Assembly (NCBI GenBank): GCA_026315105.1
Contig: CM048744.1
Coordinates: 363,507,168 to 363,571,167, forward strand
Direction of reading: 5' to 3'
Origin: Locusta migratoria
Lineage: Eukaryota > Arthropoda > Insecta > Orthoptera > Acrididae
DNA length: 64,000 bases
Shown here: one piece after another, positions 10,036 through 21,178 of the stretch
Numbering within the stretch: position 1 is the stretch's first letter
Layout of the letters: every line of letters begins with the position of its first letter
Made by a program: the position numbers and the translations under genes
The notes under the pieces: generated by a model
Databases searched by the model: none
The model's input: the letters and a program-made list of their open reading frames with translations, nothing else
What the model was told of the DNA's origin: nothing

Positions 10036-11315
10036 CAAAGGGAAATTTTATTGACACATTTTTGAGGATGTATACAACACTTAATCACACAACAGAGCTA
10101 TATGGACGTGAGTACAGTCACCAGATCATGCGCAATGTCGACGCTAGTGCCGTGTATCCCTCCTTTTCTACCAATACAAACTGCTTTTCTTCAATGGAGA
10201 CGATGTTAGAGATGTTGTCTTGCGAAATGGCCTGCCATGCAGTTTCCATCTGGTTCTTCAATTGGGTCAGATATGCCGCCGGTCGTGTGCAAATTGACTC
10301 TTCGTCCGGTCCCATGCATACTCAATGGGGGACAGATCTGGGAATCGTCCTGGCCAGGGTATTTGACGTACCCCTTGAAGAGCACGTGGAAAAACACATC
10401 TCCTTGGTGCATAGACGCCAGCAAGATAGGTTGAGCGATTATTTCAGTGTACCATGCACTGCTCGACGACCACCAGAGGAGAACAGCCAGTGTATGATAC
10501 CGTTCCCCACAAAATGGTGCCGGATGTCGGTCCCGTGTGCCTCTGTCTTATAAACTCCAGATTTTCGCGCTCCCTTCACGACGCTACACATGCATACGAC
10601 CATCATTGGCACGGGGCCAGAAGCTACTGTCATAACTGAAGACGACACGTCTCCATTCATACTTCCATAAGCGCCTATCGCGACACCAGTAGACTGAAAG
10701 ATGTTGGAGCGTGAGTGGAAGACGCCCGAACGACACACATGATCGAGGACCATGGTGTGAGGAGCCATACCATATACTGGCCGTTCTCCTCCGGTGATCG
10801 TCGAGGGAACATTCAAAAGTGGACGGTACATTGAAACCATCATTCAACCGTTTTGCTACGTTCATTCGCGAACGAGGCGCTATGCCTTCCCCATAGGACA
10901 ATGCATGTCCACATGTATCCCGCACCATACAACGTGCTCTCCAAGGCGTACGTCAACTATCCTAGCCTGCACGACCCCCAGATATGTTCCCCATTGGGCA
11001 TGTATGAAACGAATGAAAAGTCATCTAGCGCGGTCTGTACGACCGGCTCGATATCTGGCCCAGCTGAAGAACAAGATTGAAATTGCATGGCAGGCCATTT
11101 TGCAAGACAACATTTGGCATCTGAAACATCGTCTCCATGGGAGAATTGCAGCTTGCATTGCTACAAAAGGACGGTTTACACAGTCGACATAGCGCACTCA
11201 CTGTACTCACCTACTTATGGCTCTGTTTCTGTGATCGTGTTTTGGATACATTCTCAAGAATATGTCAATAAAATTTCCCTTTGCTGGGTCGACTAATTCG
11301 ACTCATAGATTGCCC
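10036..11315. mobile_element. Fold-back Tc1-like copy (two C-terminal halves head to head)
   Basis: 10039-~10735 carries transposase sequence on the minus strand, and ~10735-11315 carries the equivalent region on the plus strand, so the element is a large imperfect palindrome. The left arm begins GGGAAATTTTATTGACACA. The right arm ends TGTCAATAAAATTTCCCTTTG followed by CTGGGTCGACTAATTCG, the reverse of the terminal region. Transposase C-terminal motifs (PARYLAQLKNKIEIAWQAIL, RIAACIATKGRFTQST) are readable on plus at ~11040-11190. Transposase N-terminal halves were not found in either arm. The left terminal tip is at 7410. Confidence 0.8.
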
Positions 11316-12548
11316 TAAGACCTTCGCACATTAGATGTATAGAGTCTACACGTTTCGCTCAACCAACATTTTGTGACCACTTAATGGTTCCCTATGTCCA
11401 TCAGCGCACTAACACAGCTTCCATTATTTAAACAATAGGTCATAAAAAAGAAAAGTGTGTTTAAGATATAAGTGCAGAACTACAAACAGAAGATCTGGAG
11501 TTCTGATTTTTCTTTCATTTATTGCTCCCTTCACATCTAGCAATGATCGTTATGTGACAAATGTCAAGTATCGCAGTAATTTCACTTCCACACTAGTTGG
11601 GTAAATCATTTCAAAGATAAAAGTTGTAAGTGAGCTCACGGGTAGGAGGAAGGACCATGTCTGGATAAGAAAAACTGTGTTCAAATCAAATTTCTGGTTG
11701 TGGACAGGTATGGACACTAGATTAGGCTGCTTCCACTTTGAAAAATAGAAACAAAAAGGTGACAAAGACATCAGTAAGCTGTAGGGTAAGTATTCTGTAG
11801 TAAGATCACAACAGCTTCACAACCTTGTGAGTCCTAATGTCCGAATTCCACGCATGTTTTCTTTTTCCCTTTACCTAGAGCAGGATCGACTTTTTATACA
11901 ATGAACCAACGATTATCTCTTTAATCTTTGCCTCCGATGCTTCCCTAGGCCCTTAGTTATGCCCCATACATATGCGTGCCCGTTAACGGCCTAAGCAGAG
12001 CGACAGAAACAACTCACAGGGATCAGGTAAAGGAGCCTTCAATTTCCCACTTCCCGTAACTTTTTGCTCTCATCATACATTATAAATGGTCCATAAAACT
12101 GAATTTTCGATAGCCAGTTGTCACAGTTATGACTGAGGGATCCTATGACACACTCTAAATGTACTACATGGCTATAGAAATAATTACGGTTATTAACCTG
12201 TATATACTGTGAAGAATATACCTAATTCAGAAAATACTCAAACCTCCCCCGCCCCCTCCTACACGCACACAGACCGTCAAGGAGTAAAGCGTCAGATTTA
12301 CATCGTGGACTCAGAATCTGAAATAATTAGTTTGTTCTCGTGTAATAACCGTTATGGTTGAGATCCAACTGTTAAGAAAAAGTAATGATTAATATATGAA
12401 AAGCCCACTAGTGTGTTAGTTTATTTAGTTAATTTGCTTTCGGCTTAATACGTCATTATTGCATACTTATTATTAGTTGACGTTGGTGGCGGCTTTGTAA
12501 GACGAAAACTGGTTAACTAAATTAAATAACCTTTTACAACATACTCAG
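11316..12548. other. No recognisable gene
   Basis: AT-rich sequence without repeats shared with the rest of the window. A minus ORF at 11550-11771 has no identifiable domain. Confidence 0.5.
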
Positions 12549-13500
12549 TAGTACACATTGAAGTGCTTGGCAGAGGGTTCCCCCAACCGCTTTTAAGATA
12601 ATTCCCTACAGTTCCATTCTCCAATAGCTCGCGTGAAAAAGGAACACCTATTTTTTCAGTTTTAGATCTGATTTATCTTATTTTATTATGATGATCATTT
12701 CTCTCTATGTAGGTGGCTGCTAACAAAATATGTTCGCATTCTACAGAGAAAGTTGGTAAATGAAATTTCGCAAGTAGATTTCGTCGCAACGAATAGCGAT
12801 TTTCTTTTAATGATTTCCACCCAAACTCGTGCATCATTCCCGTGATACTCTCTCCCCTATATCGCGATAATACAAAACGAGCTGCCCTTCTCTAAACTTT
12901 CTCTAAATCGTCCGTCAGTCCACCTGGGTTGGATACCACAGTGTGCAGCAATACTCCAAAATAGGGCGCACAAGTGTAGTTAGGCAGTTTCTTTAGTAGA
13001 ACTGTTGCATCTTCTTAGTGTTCTTTCAATGGAACGTAGCCTTTGATTCTCCTCCCCTACAATGTTCTCTTTGTTTTATTTCCAATTTAATTTTTTTGTA
13101 ATTGTTATTCCTAGGTATTTAGTTGCATTTACGGTCTGTAATTTAACTGATATTTCGTGTAAATGAAGTTTAATGTATTTTTAGTGCTCATATGGATGAC
13201 TTCACACTTATCACTATTAATGGTCAATTCCCAACTTTTGCACCATGCAAATATCTCATCTACATCATTTTGCGGTTGTTTTTTCTCTTCTGGAGACTTT
13301 ACTAACCGACAAATGAGAGAATTGCCCAGAACAGTCTAAGAGAGCTACTCAGATTGTCTTGTAAATCGTTTATAAAGGTAAGGAACAGTAAGGGCCCTGT
13401 AACACTTTCTTGCAGAACGCTAGATATCCCTTCTGTTCTAGTCGATGACTTACCGTCAGTTGCAACTTACTGTGTATGACGATATTCCATAAACACGCAG
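12549..13500 (-). mobile_element. CR1/jockey-like LINE, 3' part of ORF2 plus 3' end
   Basis: Minus-strand LINE wreck. Its 3' end lies near 12549 (TTGAAGTGCTTGGCAGAGGG) and coding continues to ~13500. It aligns by eye with the second copy at 25600-27400, for example ATTTCGCAAGTAGATTTCG, CCTAGGTATTTAGTTGC and GGTAAGGAACAGTAAGGGCC. The latter copy shows reverse-transcriptase C-terminal motifs. Many stops. Confidence 0.75.
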
Positions 13501-13846
13501 AACAACAGTAGCACTAAAGAGTATCAACTCCTGAGATACCTCGCAGATTCAAACAAACATAACTTAATGACTGCACACGTGTATTAGCTTCCTTATCTTC
13601 AGCATAAAACCTCTCCACATGTAAGATATAACTAAGTTTCAGAAGTCTCGTCTATGTATGGATTATCAGACGGGAAGCACGAGACAACTGAACAACGATG
13701 TGGTGGGACCATCCTATCGTTTACCTAAACTGCTTTACTGAAACTACGGATAATCTGAATCAGGATGACTTTTAGAGTGTATATATCACTCCTTGACAAA
13801 ATGTACTCTATGTTACTTCTCTTCGTGTCTATAAAGTCAATCGATA
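13501..13846. other. No recognisable gene
   Basis: Unassigned AT-rich DNA between a LINE fragment and a SINE head. No motif recognised. Confidence 0.45.
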
Positions 13847-13912
13847 CCGTGCCTAGTGGCCGTGCAGACCGTGACTGGTGCGACTCAGTCCCTTTGGCCA
13901 CCGCGGCCACAA
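13847..13912 (-). mobile_element. SINE-A head fragment only
   Basis: Reverse complement reads GTGGCCGCGGTGGCCAAAGG, then CAGTCACGGTCTGCACGGCC. Everything downstream of the tRNA-like head, including the B box, is absent, so this copy has lost its 3' portion. Confidence 0.8.
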
Positions 13913-14419
13913 GCCCCTCAAAAGCCTTTCTACATAAGATGCTCATTGCCGTGTTTGTAATTTTAGACGAGGATTTTTATTTCCTTTATCTGATTACCAA
14001 AGTATGTATTCCTTTAGAAAGTTTTTACAAAAAGAGTTTAACCGTCATATCACAAAAACTGTTTCATTCCATTTCTTTCATATAAAATGGTCACTGATGT
14101 TGCCTTATATTTTGCGGAAGAGGCCTATATATTTTTTTTACGAAAAGAACGATTTTATAGCGCCGAAAAGGGAACCAGATGCAAGTGCCTAATTGTCGGT
14201 TTCGAGCTGGTTCTCTTGTTGAGTGGCCTACAAGCTATCCAGTACTGAGGTGAACAACCAAAAGAGCAGCGATATACACTTTTTGAGGTTTAAACATGAT
14301 GCTTGATTTCTGTTTCTTTTTCATGCAGATTTACATAATCGCCATTAATAGATCTTTTACCCATACCTTTACTTTTTGTCGTCAAAATATTGCTGATTTG
14401 GCAGTCAGAGGCCTGTTCG
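13913..14419. other. No recognisable gene
   Basis: The plus ORF 13765-14085 runs from the SINE head into this interval and is therefore chance. No domain. Confidence 0.45.
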
Positions 14420-14745
14420 GCAATTTAATCCCCGACATGGAGCCGAAATTTGATGTCGGCCGAGGCTGCAGCTGGCCCTGCGCGAACTGCGTTCCTAGTT
14501 AGCGATTCCATTCGCTCTGGTTTTCCCGCACATAATTTATATTATTTTGCAGTCGGTCGCAGCAGACGCAGGCGGCAATCATGACATTACGGAGACTCGA
14601 GACGTGTGATTACAAAGTGTAAATGTATCCCCTGACGCGGCCGCTCGCCGGCGCCCGAGGTTGAGCCCGCCGTGGCCCAGTTACTTCCAACGGAGCCGCC
14701 GCTCTAACAGGCCCTAATCGAGCCGACAGGTTCGCTTCCGACTGA
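14420..14745. promoter_or_regulatory. GC/CpG-rich island
   Basis: Dense CpG including GCGGCCGCTCGCCGGCGCCC (14637-14656) in otherwise AT-rich DNA. No exon with splice sites or conserved protein could be defended. It may mark a promoter or a CpG-rich repeat. Confidence 0.35.
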
Positions 14746-15242
14746 AGAGGGTTTCATTACTGTTATTTGATCAGGGGATGTCGTTGTCAGTTTAAAGTCG
14801 TTCTGCAAGACACACGTAATATCCTCAGTCCCTTTACTGTTCTGCGCATAAGGAATCTACCTTCGCATTTTCCCGTAGTTTATTTACTGTAACAAGATTC
14901 TGAAACTTACTATGACCGAATGAATGAATAGTTTGACACGTAGCTGTATAACTAATAGAATTTCATTGCTCACGTTTGTTTGATGTACCATAAAAATAGT
15001 AACGTCATTATTATCATCTTCTTTCCCCGTGCCCAACTTCCTGGGTCGGGTTGTGAATCAGGACCTCCGGCGCTGCCTGTGTCTCTATCACTCCTCTCCT
15101 TCTTTTAGCACATCTTCGGATTTTCCTCCCTTATTATCTACGCACATCCACAATGTATCTGCCCATCTGTTTCGAAGGCTTCGTCGTAGTCTCTTCTCGC
15201 TCATCTTTTCCAACTCGGCTTTATTTGGCACTCTCTCAAATA

Positions 15243-15423
15243 ATCAAATGTTTGTAAATCTATGGGACTTAACTGCTTTATAATCTACTTAAACTACTTT
15301 AAACTAACCTAAGGACAACACACACACCCATGCCCTATGTAGGACTCGAACCTATGACGGCGAGCAACCGCGCTCTCTGCAGCGAGGCGCCTTAAGACCG
15401 CTCGGCTTCTCCACCGCGGCGGG
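15243..15423 (-). mobile_element. SINE-B copy nested in LINE
   Basis: Tail ATCAAATGTTTGTAAATC, body AAGGACAACACACACACCC, B box GGACTCGAACC, head CTCCACCGCGGC. LINE sequence resumes on both sides. A short possible target duplication CTCTCTC flanks it. Confidence 0.85.
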
Positions 15424-16203
15424 TGCTCTCTCCTCTCCCATTCTCATAATATATTCATACCACTTTAATTTAGTTGTTTCTATCCTATCCAGCAGCTTCA
15501 AGATTACTGCCGTTCCTCTTTCTCTTCGTTTCTAATCCTATCTCTTCTGGTCTTGCCTTCTGTACCTCTTAGGAATTTCATCACTGCTGCTTGTATTCTA
15601 CTCTCCTCTGCTTTTGTAGTGGTTCACACTCTAGCTGCATATGTTGGTATGGCTCCATAATAGGTTGAATATAATACCTGCTTGCATTTCTTTGGGACTT
15701 CTCGGTTCCACAGAATACCCATTATACCTTGGTGGAAGGTGTTTGCTTGTGGTTTTCTCTTTCCAATTTCTAGCTTAATCTTTCTATATTCTGTGATCAC
15801 ACTTCCCAAGTACTTTAAATTTTTCACCAATCTAGAATTTTTCCATTCATTTCTTATGTTTCCTCTGCCGTCCTTACTTCCCCTTGACATTACCACTGTT
15901 TTGCTCTTCTCTGTGCTCACTTTCATCTCAAATTTCTCAATGTCTTGATTCCGTACATCTACTTATTTTTGTACTTCCTTTTCATCCTCACCCCATACCC
16001 CTATATCATCTGCAGACAACATGGCCTTTGTTGCCTCTTGTTCCAATGTCTTGATCAACATTGTTGCGAATTTCTTCCATGATCTTGATGAATAGTAGGG
16101 GGGACAATGCACTTCCCTGGCGGAAACCTGTTTCTACCTTAAACCATTCTTTTTCTCCTATACTGGTCTTTACGATACCGACACAGTATTTGTACATAGC
16201 AAC

Positions 16204-16287
16204 GGAATCTGCATAAGCAGAGCAGGCCAGATCGCTAGTTTCAAATTTCAAACTAGTGGTCTGGGCTCCTCTGCATATGCAGATTCC
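16204..16287. repeat. 84-bp near-perfect palindrome inside a LINE
   Basis: Two 42-bp arms meet at AAA|TTT (16245/16246). By my count the arms match except for about six positions. The left arm starts GGAATCTGCATAAGCAGAG and the right arm reverses it. No spacer. Confidence 0.85.
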
Positions 16288-16490
16288 ATTACAAGATATT
16301 AGATCGCACCCCCGGCTTCAATGATGTCAGTCATATACAATTTGTATATAGCTCTACCATTTGCACTTCTTCTCTGTATACTTGCCTTTTCGTTAATACA
16401 TCCCATACCACCCGTCTATGCACACTGTTATAAGCTTTCTCGATGTCAATGAAAGTCATCACCAAATCTTTACGAAAATACCTTCTTTAT

Positions 16491-16814
16491 TTTCACCATA
16501 AGACTTAGCGTAAACAGTAACGTATCCGCCCGAATTTTAATATTACGGCACTCTTATCTGTTCATTCAGCGAGACAAAAATACAGCAAGTGCCTAACGAG
16601 AAGGCAGTACTTATATTGAGCTGTATTAGATATCCTCGATACTTGAATATATACGAGAACTGGACAGAAAGTAACCCCCGTTATTTATAAAACTTTGGAA
16701 AATGCTTGGACGGTGTTATATACCATCTGCGCGTCTATTTCTATTGGCTGGTGTTGTACCCGACCCCTGCCTTTCACTTTTGCAAAGTGATCGTAATATT
16801 AAATTCTTGAAGTG
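16491..16814. other. No recognisable gene
   Basis: Unassigned, AT-rich. Confidence 0.45.
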
Positions 16815-16996
16815 GTGTAAGACCTAAGAGACCAAACTACTCAAGTCATGAATCTCTAAACTTACACAATACTTCATCTTACTTAAAAATAACTTATTCT
16901 AAGGATAACATATACACACCCATGACCGAGGGAGTAATCGAACCTTCGGCGGGAGCGACTGCGCAATCCGTGACGTGGCACCTACGACCACGCGCC
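16815..16996 (-). mobile_element. SINE-B-like copy, old
   Basis: CTAAGGATAACATATACAC, GGGAGTAATCGAACCTTCGG (B-box region), and head CACCTACGACCACGCGCC. Diverged, no clear duplication. Confidence 0.7.
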
Positions 16997-17274
16997 AATT
17001 CTCACGCCGTTGGATGTTCGTGCATTGTCAAGCAGAACGCTGCTTTCCAAAATCTCTTGCATCGCTGTCAATGGAATATTCTGCAATCTCCACCATAAAC
17101 AGGCTACATGAGTCGTGATCACTGTATCTTTGCCAAAGTGAAAGAACAACTGCGAGGGATCCGGTGCGACACGAGAGATGACATTGTTCGTGGTAGGGCG
17201 GTCAATACGGCACATCAGCGGAAATGGTCTGGTCACGACATGGTACACAACGCCTTCCGAACTTTTAGCAAAAT
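16997..17274. other. Unassigned; minus ORF of 88 codons
   Basis: The minus ORF 16982-17248 ends near a weak LLDNARTSNG string that faintly recalls the DNARPH box of Tc1/mariner transposases. The rest gives no support, so it is left unassigned. Confidence 0.3.
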
Positions 17275-17281
17275 GTCATAA

Positions 17282-17487
17282 GGTGCCGTGGCGGAGCGGC
17301 CGAGCGCAATGAGGCGCTATGCTGCGATGCGCGAGGCCGTTCTCCGTAGGGGATTCGAATCCTCCGTCGGATATGGATGTTTGTGCTGCCATTAGTATAA
17401 GATAGTTCATAAGAAGTTTGTAAGTTTAGGGACTGGTGACCCCGCAGTTAAGTCCCATAAGATTCACAAACATTTGAACATGTTTTG
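17282..17487 (+). mobile_element. SINE-A/B intermediate copy
   Basis: Head GCCGTGGCGGAGCGGCCGAG, B box GGGATTCGAATCCTCC, tail CACAAACATTTGAACATG. Short flanking repeat GTCATAA (17275-17281, 17488-17494). Confidence 0.88.
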
Positions 17488-17708
17488 GTCATAATTAACG
17501 GGATGATTATACTGAAAGTGTGTAACTCTAAGTACCTGAGTCAGAAGAGTTATTTCAGAGAAAAGTAATGGTTCCCATCAGTTTTTAGCCGGCCCTACTG
17601 TTCGTCACACTTTCAGTTAAATCAGTCAGTTACGTGTGATTCATTTCGCTCTGTGGAATCTCAACTTAAGGACTTTCGTATACTAAATAAGAAATTCTGA
17701 GAAATCTG

Positions 17709-17918
17709 TTTGAGGCGCGGTGGTATGGCCGTGCGCTGTAAGGCACCTTGCTGCGGAGCGCGCGGTTGCTCTCCGACGGAGGTTCAAGTTCTCCCTCGGG
17801 CATTGGTGTGTGTGTGTTTTGTCCTTACATTATTTTAAATTAGTTAAGTAGTTTGTAAGTTTAGGGATTAATAATCACAGTGGTTAAGTCCTATAGATTT
17901 ACAAACATTTCAACATTT
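17709..17918 (+). mobile_element. SINE-B copy with target-site duplication
   Basis: Head GCGCGGTGGTATGGCCGTGC, B box GGAGGTTCAAGTTCTCC, GGCATTGGTGTGTGTGTG, tail ACAAACATTTCAACATTT. Flanked by GAAATCTG (17701-17708, 17919-17926). Confidence 0.88.
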
Positions 17919-17954
17919 GAAATCTGGTTGTACAATGGTACATCGCGTTTTACG

Positions 17955-18150
17955 TTGGTCGGGAATGACCTTGTGGTTGTAGGTTCCATGTCGGGGACTA
18001 CGCGTTCGCTCCCCGTGGGAGATTCGAGTCCTCCCTCGGGAATGAGTGACTGTTGTCCTTGGCGTAAGTTAGTTTAAATGGTTTGTAAGACTTGGGACCG
18101 ATGACCACTGTAGTTTGATCCCTTAGGATTATAATCGTTTGACATGATTT
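17955..18150 (+). mobile_element. SINE-B copy, degraded head
   Basis: B box GGGAGATTCGAGTCCTCC, CGGGAATGAGTGACTG, GTTGTCCTTGGCGTAAGTTA, then a degraded GATTATAATCGTTTGACATG tail. It follows directly on the previous SINE. Confidence 0.75.
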
Positions 18151-18189
18151 TTTTTCGCCACTATTAACAAAAATAATTCGAGCCTGTTT

Positions 18190-18245
18190 TCCGTGTCTAA
18201 TGACCGCTTTGTCGACGGAACGTCAAATCCTAAGTTTCCTTTCTT
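18190..18245 (+). mobile_element. SINE-C tail fragment
   Basis: TAATGACCGCTTTGTCGACGG-like sequence followed by AACGTCAAATCCTAAGTTTCC, the tail seen in the other SINE-C copies (53990, 24930, 51070). Confidence 0.6.
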
Positions 18246-19285
18246 CCCGTGGGAGCGACACGCTGGGGTGCTGAACAACACTCTCCATCCTTCACCTAAT
18301 ATTGCTTCTCTAAATTTTGTAATTCTCGAAGAGTCTACGAAATTCGATTTGTCAACATGTTCCTGATGCTGTTTCGTGGGCCAACGAAACCTGAAATCAT
18401 TCATGTCATTCTTAGTTAATGTTTATAAATCCGTCTTCTTTTCTTTTGCTTTTGTCCCACATCCACGCCGAATTAGTATGCTTACAATTGGGTTTGATGT
18501 GATTAATTTAATGGATGACTGGCTGCTTCTCCTGTCGCCACCCGTGACTACCGGGGACGGAAGATAAACATCCAAATTGTCTGTGTGTAGTTTCTGTTTT
18601 CTAAACGTTTATGAATCATGTGACTTGGTCGGTATTCACTTATTCAAAAGCGGTAAATAGTTTAAAAACGACATCCAGCGTGACCGGCATACGGATCCTC
18701 GTTGTTAGCGCTGGGTGGAATCCTTCCCAAAGCCCGGAAGTGGCGCTGTAACACGAGCGGCTATTTGGGCGGGTACACGTTTATACTCGTCGTTAATCTT
18801 TGTTTGATACGGGTGCCACACACTTGAGTTTTGTTCTAAGTAAGGACTCACAGGTGATTGCTTATAATCCTCTTTCTAGATTGACAATTTTCCCAGTATC
18901 CTGGTCATGAACCACCGTCTAATTTACGACTGATCCTGTGTGATCTATTCCATTTCCCTGCAAATTCACACACACGTGTTATGAGTTAGCTGCTAATGTG
19001 CACCACTTTTCAGTCTTATCCAGATCGGACTTAATTTTGTCAAGTTTTTCTCAGACAGTAATACTTTGTAGATAATTGAATCTTCCCTGCTTTCCTTGAA
19101 TGCACGCTTCGTGTATCTATAGTATGACATAAGGGACAGGCTACAATCTTACTCAATCCTCACCCCCTTTCAAGCTCTTTGACTCGTATAACTGCTGTTT
19201 AGTTTTTATACAAATTGTTAATTACCTTTCGGTCATTGTAATTTATGCCTGAAATATCAAAAAGAAAATAAAATAAAAATAAAGA
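18246..19285. other. No recognisable gene
   Basis: About 1 kb without shared repeats or coding signatures. The minus ORF 18129-18404 overlaps SINE-C material. Confidence 0.5.
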
Positions 19286-19519
19286 ATGTGTTCCATTCAA
19301 AAGTGTCAGGTTTTCTCCAACTCTACAATCGTCATGATTTATTGAGCAGCCGGCCGCGGTGGCCGAGGTGACTGAGGCACTACAGTCATGGTCAGCACGG
19401 CCACTACGGTCGGGGGTCCGAATCCCCCCTCGGGCATGGATATTTGTGTCGTCCTAGTTCGTAAGTAGTTCATAAGTAGTTTGTAAGTTTAGGGACTGAT
19501 GACCCCGTAGTTAAGTCCC

Positions 19520-19574
<55 letters not shown>

Positions 19575-19875
19575 ATTGAGCAGATATTTTGGTAATGGTC
19601 CCACATGTCAGCACCTGATTGATTTGCAATTCGAATTGCTACATTCTTCATGAAGTGCAAGTGTGTTTCTTATCCCTCTTATATCTTGCGCACGAGATGG
19701 AATAGTTTTGTCGTGGCTAGTCCTCCCAAAGATGTCAACATTTGTGAGGAATTGTCTTCTACTCTTGGGACCTTTTTGGTCTTTCAGTGTTCTGTCAAAT
19801 GGCTCTCGCAGTATTATATTATCCATATCTTCCTTTTTTTTCGCTCCCTCGTTCCTTTCTGCAGGATGGATAAAA
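19286..19875 (-). mobile_element. RTE-like LINE fragment interrupted by SINE-A
   Basis: Minus-strand sequence of the region between endonuclease and reverse transcriptase. It includes CTTTCAGTGTTCTGTCAAAT and CTCGCAGTATTATATTATCC, aligning with 44400-44650. It runs into a SINE at 19349 and resumes at 19584. Confidence 0.7.
19349..19572 (+). mobile_element. SINE-A, full length with 50-base poly(A)
   Basis: Complete head, B box (GGGTCCGAATCCC) and body, then an uninterrupted A run at 19523-19572. Flanked by TTATTGAGCAG (19339-19349, where the last G may belong to the SINE, and 19573-19583). The clean tail indicates recent insertion. Confidence 0.95.
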
Positions 19876-20327
19876 TTAAAACATTTGTAATTGGGTTCAC
19901 AACCGATTATATTTAGATGGAAAACCGATAGTCGCAAGTGCAATTTATTGTGTTATCGACATACACAGCGTACGCCACATAACGACATAGTAACGACGAA
20001 GGACAAAGTACTTGTTCAAAGAGACGACCGTCAGTTGCAATGCATGTATTGCAACGGAGCATGCAGGTTTACCGCACTCTTTCAAAGATTATAAGTGCCT
20101 GTCGCACACTGAAACAGAAGTGGGTGATAAACGGCGTACGCACCTGACCACTTCGATGTAAATTTCGGCGAGCACCTGAACAACACGTACCCTTATCTTT
20201 GGATTGGTAGGGAAGGTCTTGACTCATGGACAGTTCCAATATTTCTGGACATTTCTCTCAGTAATTACGTCAGGTCGTTGGTGTGTGAAACCCCTTTAGA
20301 ATCTAGTAGAGACTTACTTGTTAGATC
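19876..20327. other. No recognisable gene
   Basis: Unassigned. The plus ORF 19891-20094 has no domain. Confidence 0.45.
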
Positions 20328-20414
20328 GCTACGCTGAAATGGCCGAACGCTCTTAGGCGCCTTGCTGCGGAGCGCGTGATTTCTCCCCGTCCGAGGTTCG
20401 AATCCTCCTTCGGG

Positions 20415-20464
<50 letters not shown>

Positions 20465-20561
20465 CTTCTTAATTTAGTTTCAGTTTTTTTAATGGTTTTT
20501 AAGTCTATGGACTGATAACCGCAGTAGTTAAGTCCCATACATTTACGAACATTTGCGAACA
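20328..20561 (+). mobile_element. SINE-B copy with (TG)n expansion
   Basis: Head CTGAAATGGCCGAACGCTC, B box GAGGTTCGAATCCTCC, then GGGCATG running into a TG tract (20417-20462), then GTTCTTCTTAATTTAG and tail ACGAACATTTGCGAAC. Confidence 0.88.
20417..20462. repeat. (TG)n microsatellite within SINE-B
   Basis: Pure dinucleotide run at the place where the SINE consensus has GGGCATGTGTGTG. Confidence 0.95.
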
Positions 20562-20569
20562 TGACTGTA

Positions 20570-20890
20570 AATCATCGAGTAAAACAGAAGTGATATCTGG
20601 CGTCCCTCAGGGAAGCGTTATAGGTCCCCTACTCTTTCTTGTGTTTATAAACGATTCTGGAGACAATCTGAATAGCACTCTTAGACTGTTCGCGGATGAT
20701 GCTGTCGTTTAACGGTTAGTGAAGTCAACAGAGGATCAAAAGCAATTGCAAAGCGATTTAGACAAAATTCCTATACGGTGCGAAAATTGACAATCGACAC
20801 TAAATAAAGAAATGTGTGAAGTAATACACATGACCACTAAAAGAAATCCGCTGAACTTCAATTAAGCGATAAATCAGCTCTATAAACATT
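20570..20890 (+). mobile_element. CR1/jockey-like reverse-transcriptase fragment
   Basis: Reads VSGVPQGSVIGPLLFLVFIND (20590-20655), then STLRLFADDAVV (~20674-20710, catalytic ADD), a stop, and EDQKQLQSDLDKI (~20730-20772). The PQGS and FADD motifs are intact in sequence, but the flanks are broken. Confidence 0.85.
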
Positions 20891-21178
20891 TGAACATTTT
20901 TTTCCAGTGGGAGCGGCCGTGCAATCCATGACATAGTGCCTCAGACCACGTGGCCATTCCTGCACGGCTTACCAGGTTTCAAATGTTAAGCTTATGGGAC
21001 TTAACTACGGGGTCATCAGTCCCTAAACTTACAAACTACTTATGAACTACTTACAAGTAAGGACGACACAAATATCCATGCCCGAGGGGGGATTCGAACC
21101 CCCGACCGTAGTGGCCGTGCAGACCGTGACTGGAGCGCCTCAGTTCCCGCGGCCACCGCGGCCGGCTTACCAGGTTTA
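20891..21178 (-). mobile_element. Old SINE-B head split by a younger SINE-A
   Basis: 20910-20968 reads GGGAGCGGCCGTGCAATCC and CAGACCACGTGGCCATTCC, a minus-strand head of a B-type SINE. The insertion at 20980-21166 separates it from whatever followed. Confidence 0.5.
20980..21166 (-). mobile_element. SINE-A copy with target-site duplication
   Basis: Complete: CTTATGGGACTTAACTACGG to CACCGCGGCCGGC. Flanked by TTACCAGGTTT (20969-20979, 21167-21177). Confidence 0.95.

Larger units (their letters stand above)
15000..16490 (-). mobile_element. LINE of a second clade, reverse-transcriptase region
   Basis: Minus-strand reverse transcriptase unlike the RTE-like copies: FRQGSALSPLLFIKIMEEI (~16060-16120), SADDIGVWGEDEKEVQK (~15975-16030), MKVSTEKSKTVVMSRG (~15880-15926), LKYLGSVITE, and NREVPKKCKQVLYSTYYGAI (~15650-15720). 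The right end (~16380-16490) encodes the preceding domain (GATGTCAATGAAAGTCATCA, reverse of the 'MTFIDIEKA' block). Interrupted by a SINE-B (15243-15423) and an inverted repeat (16204-16287). Confidence 0.8.

Noticed and set aside
16982..17248. Transposase-like LLDNARTSNG string
   Set aside because: A single short resemblance without neighbouring Tc1/mariner motifs.
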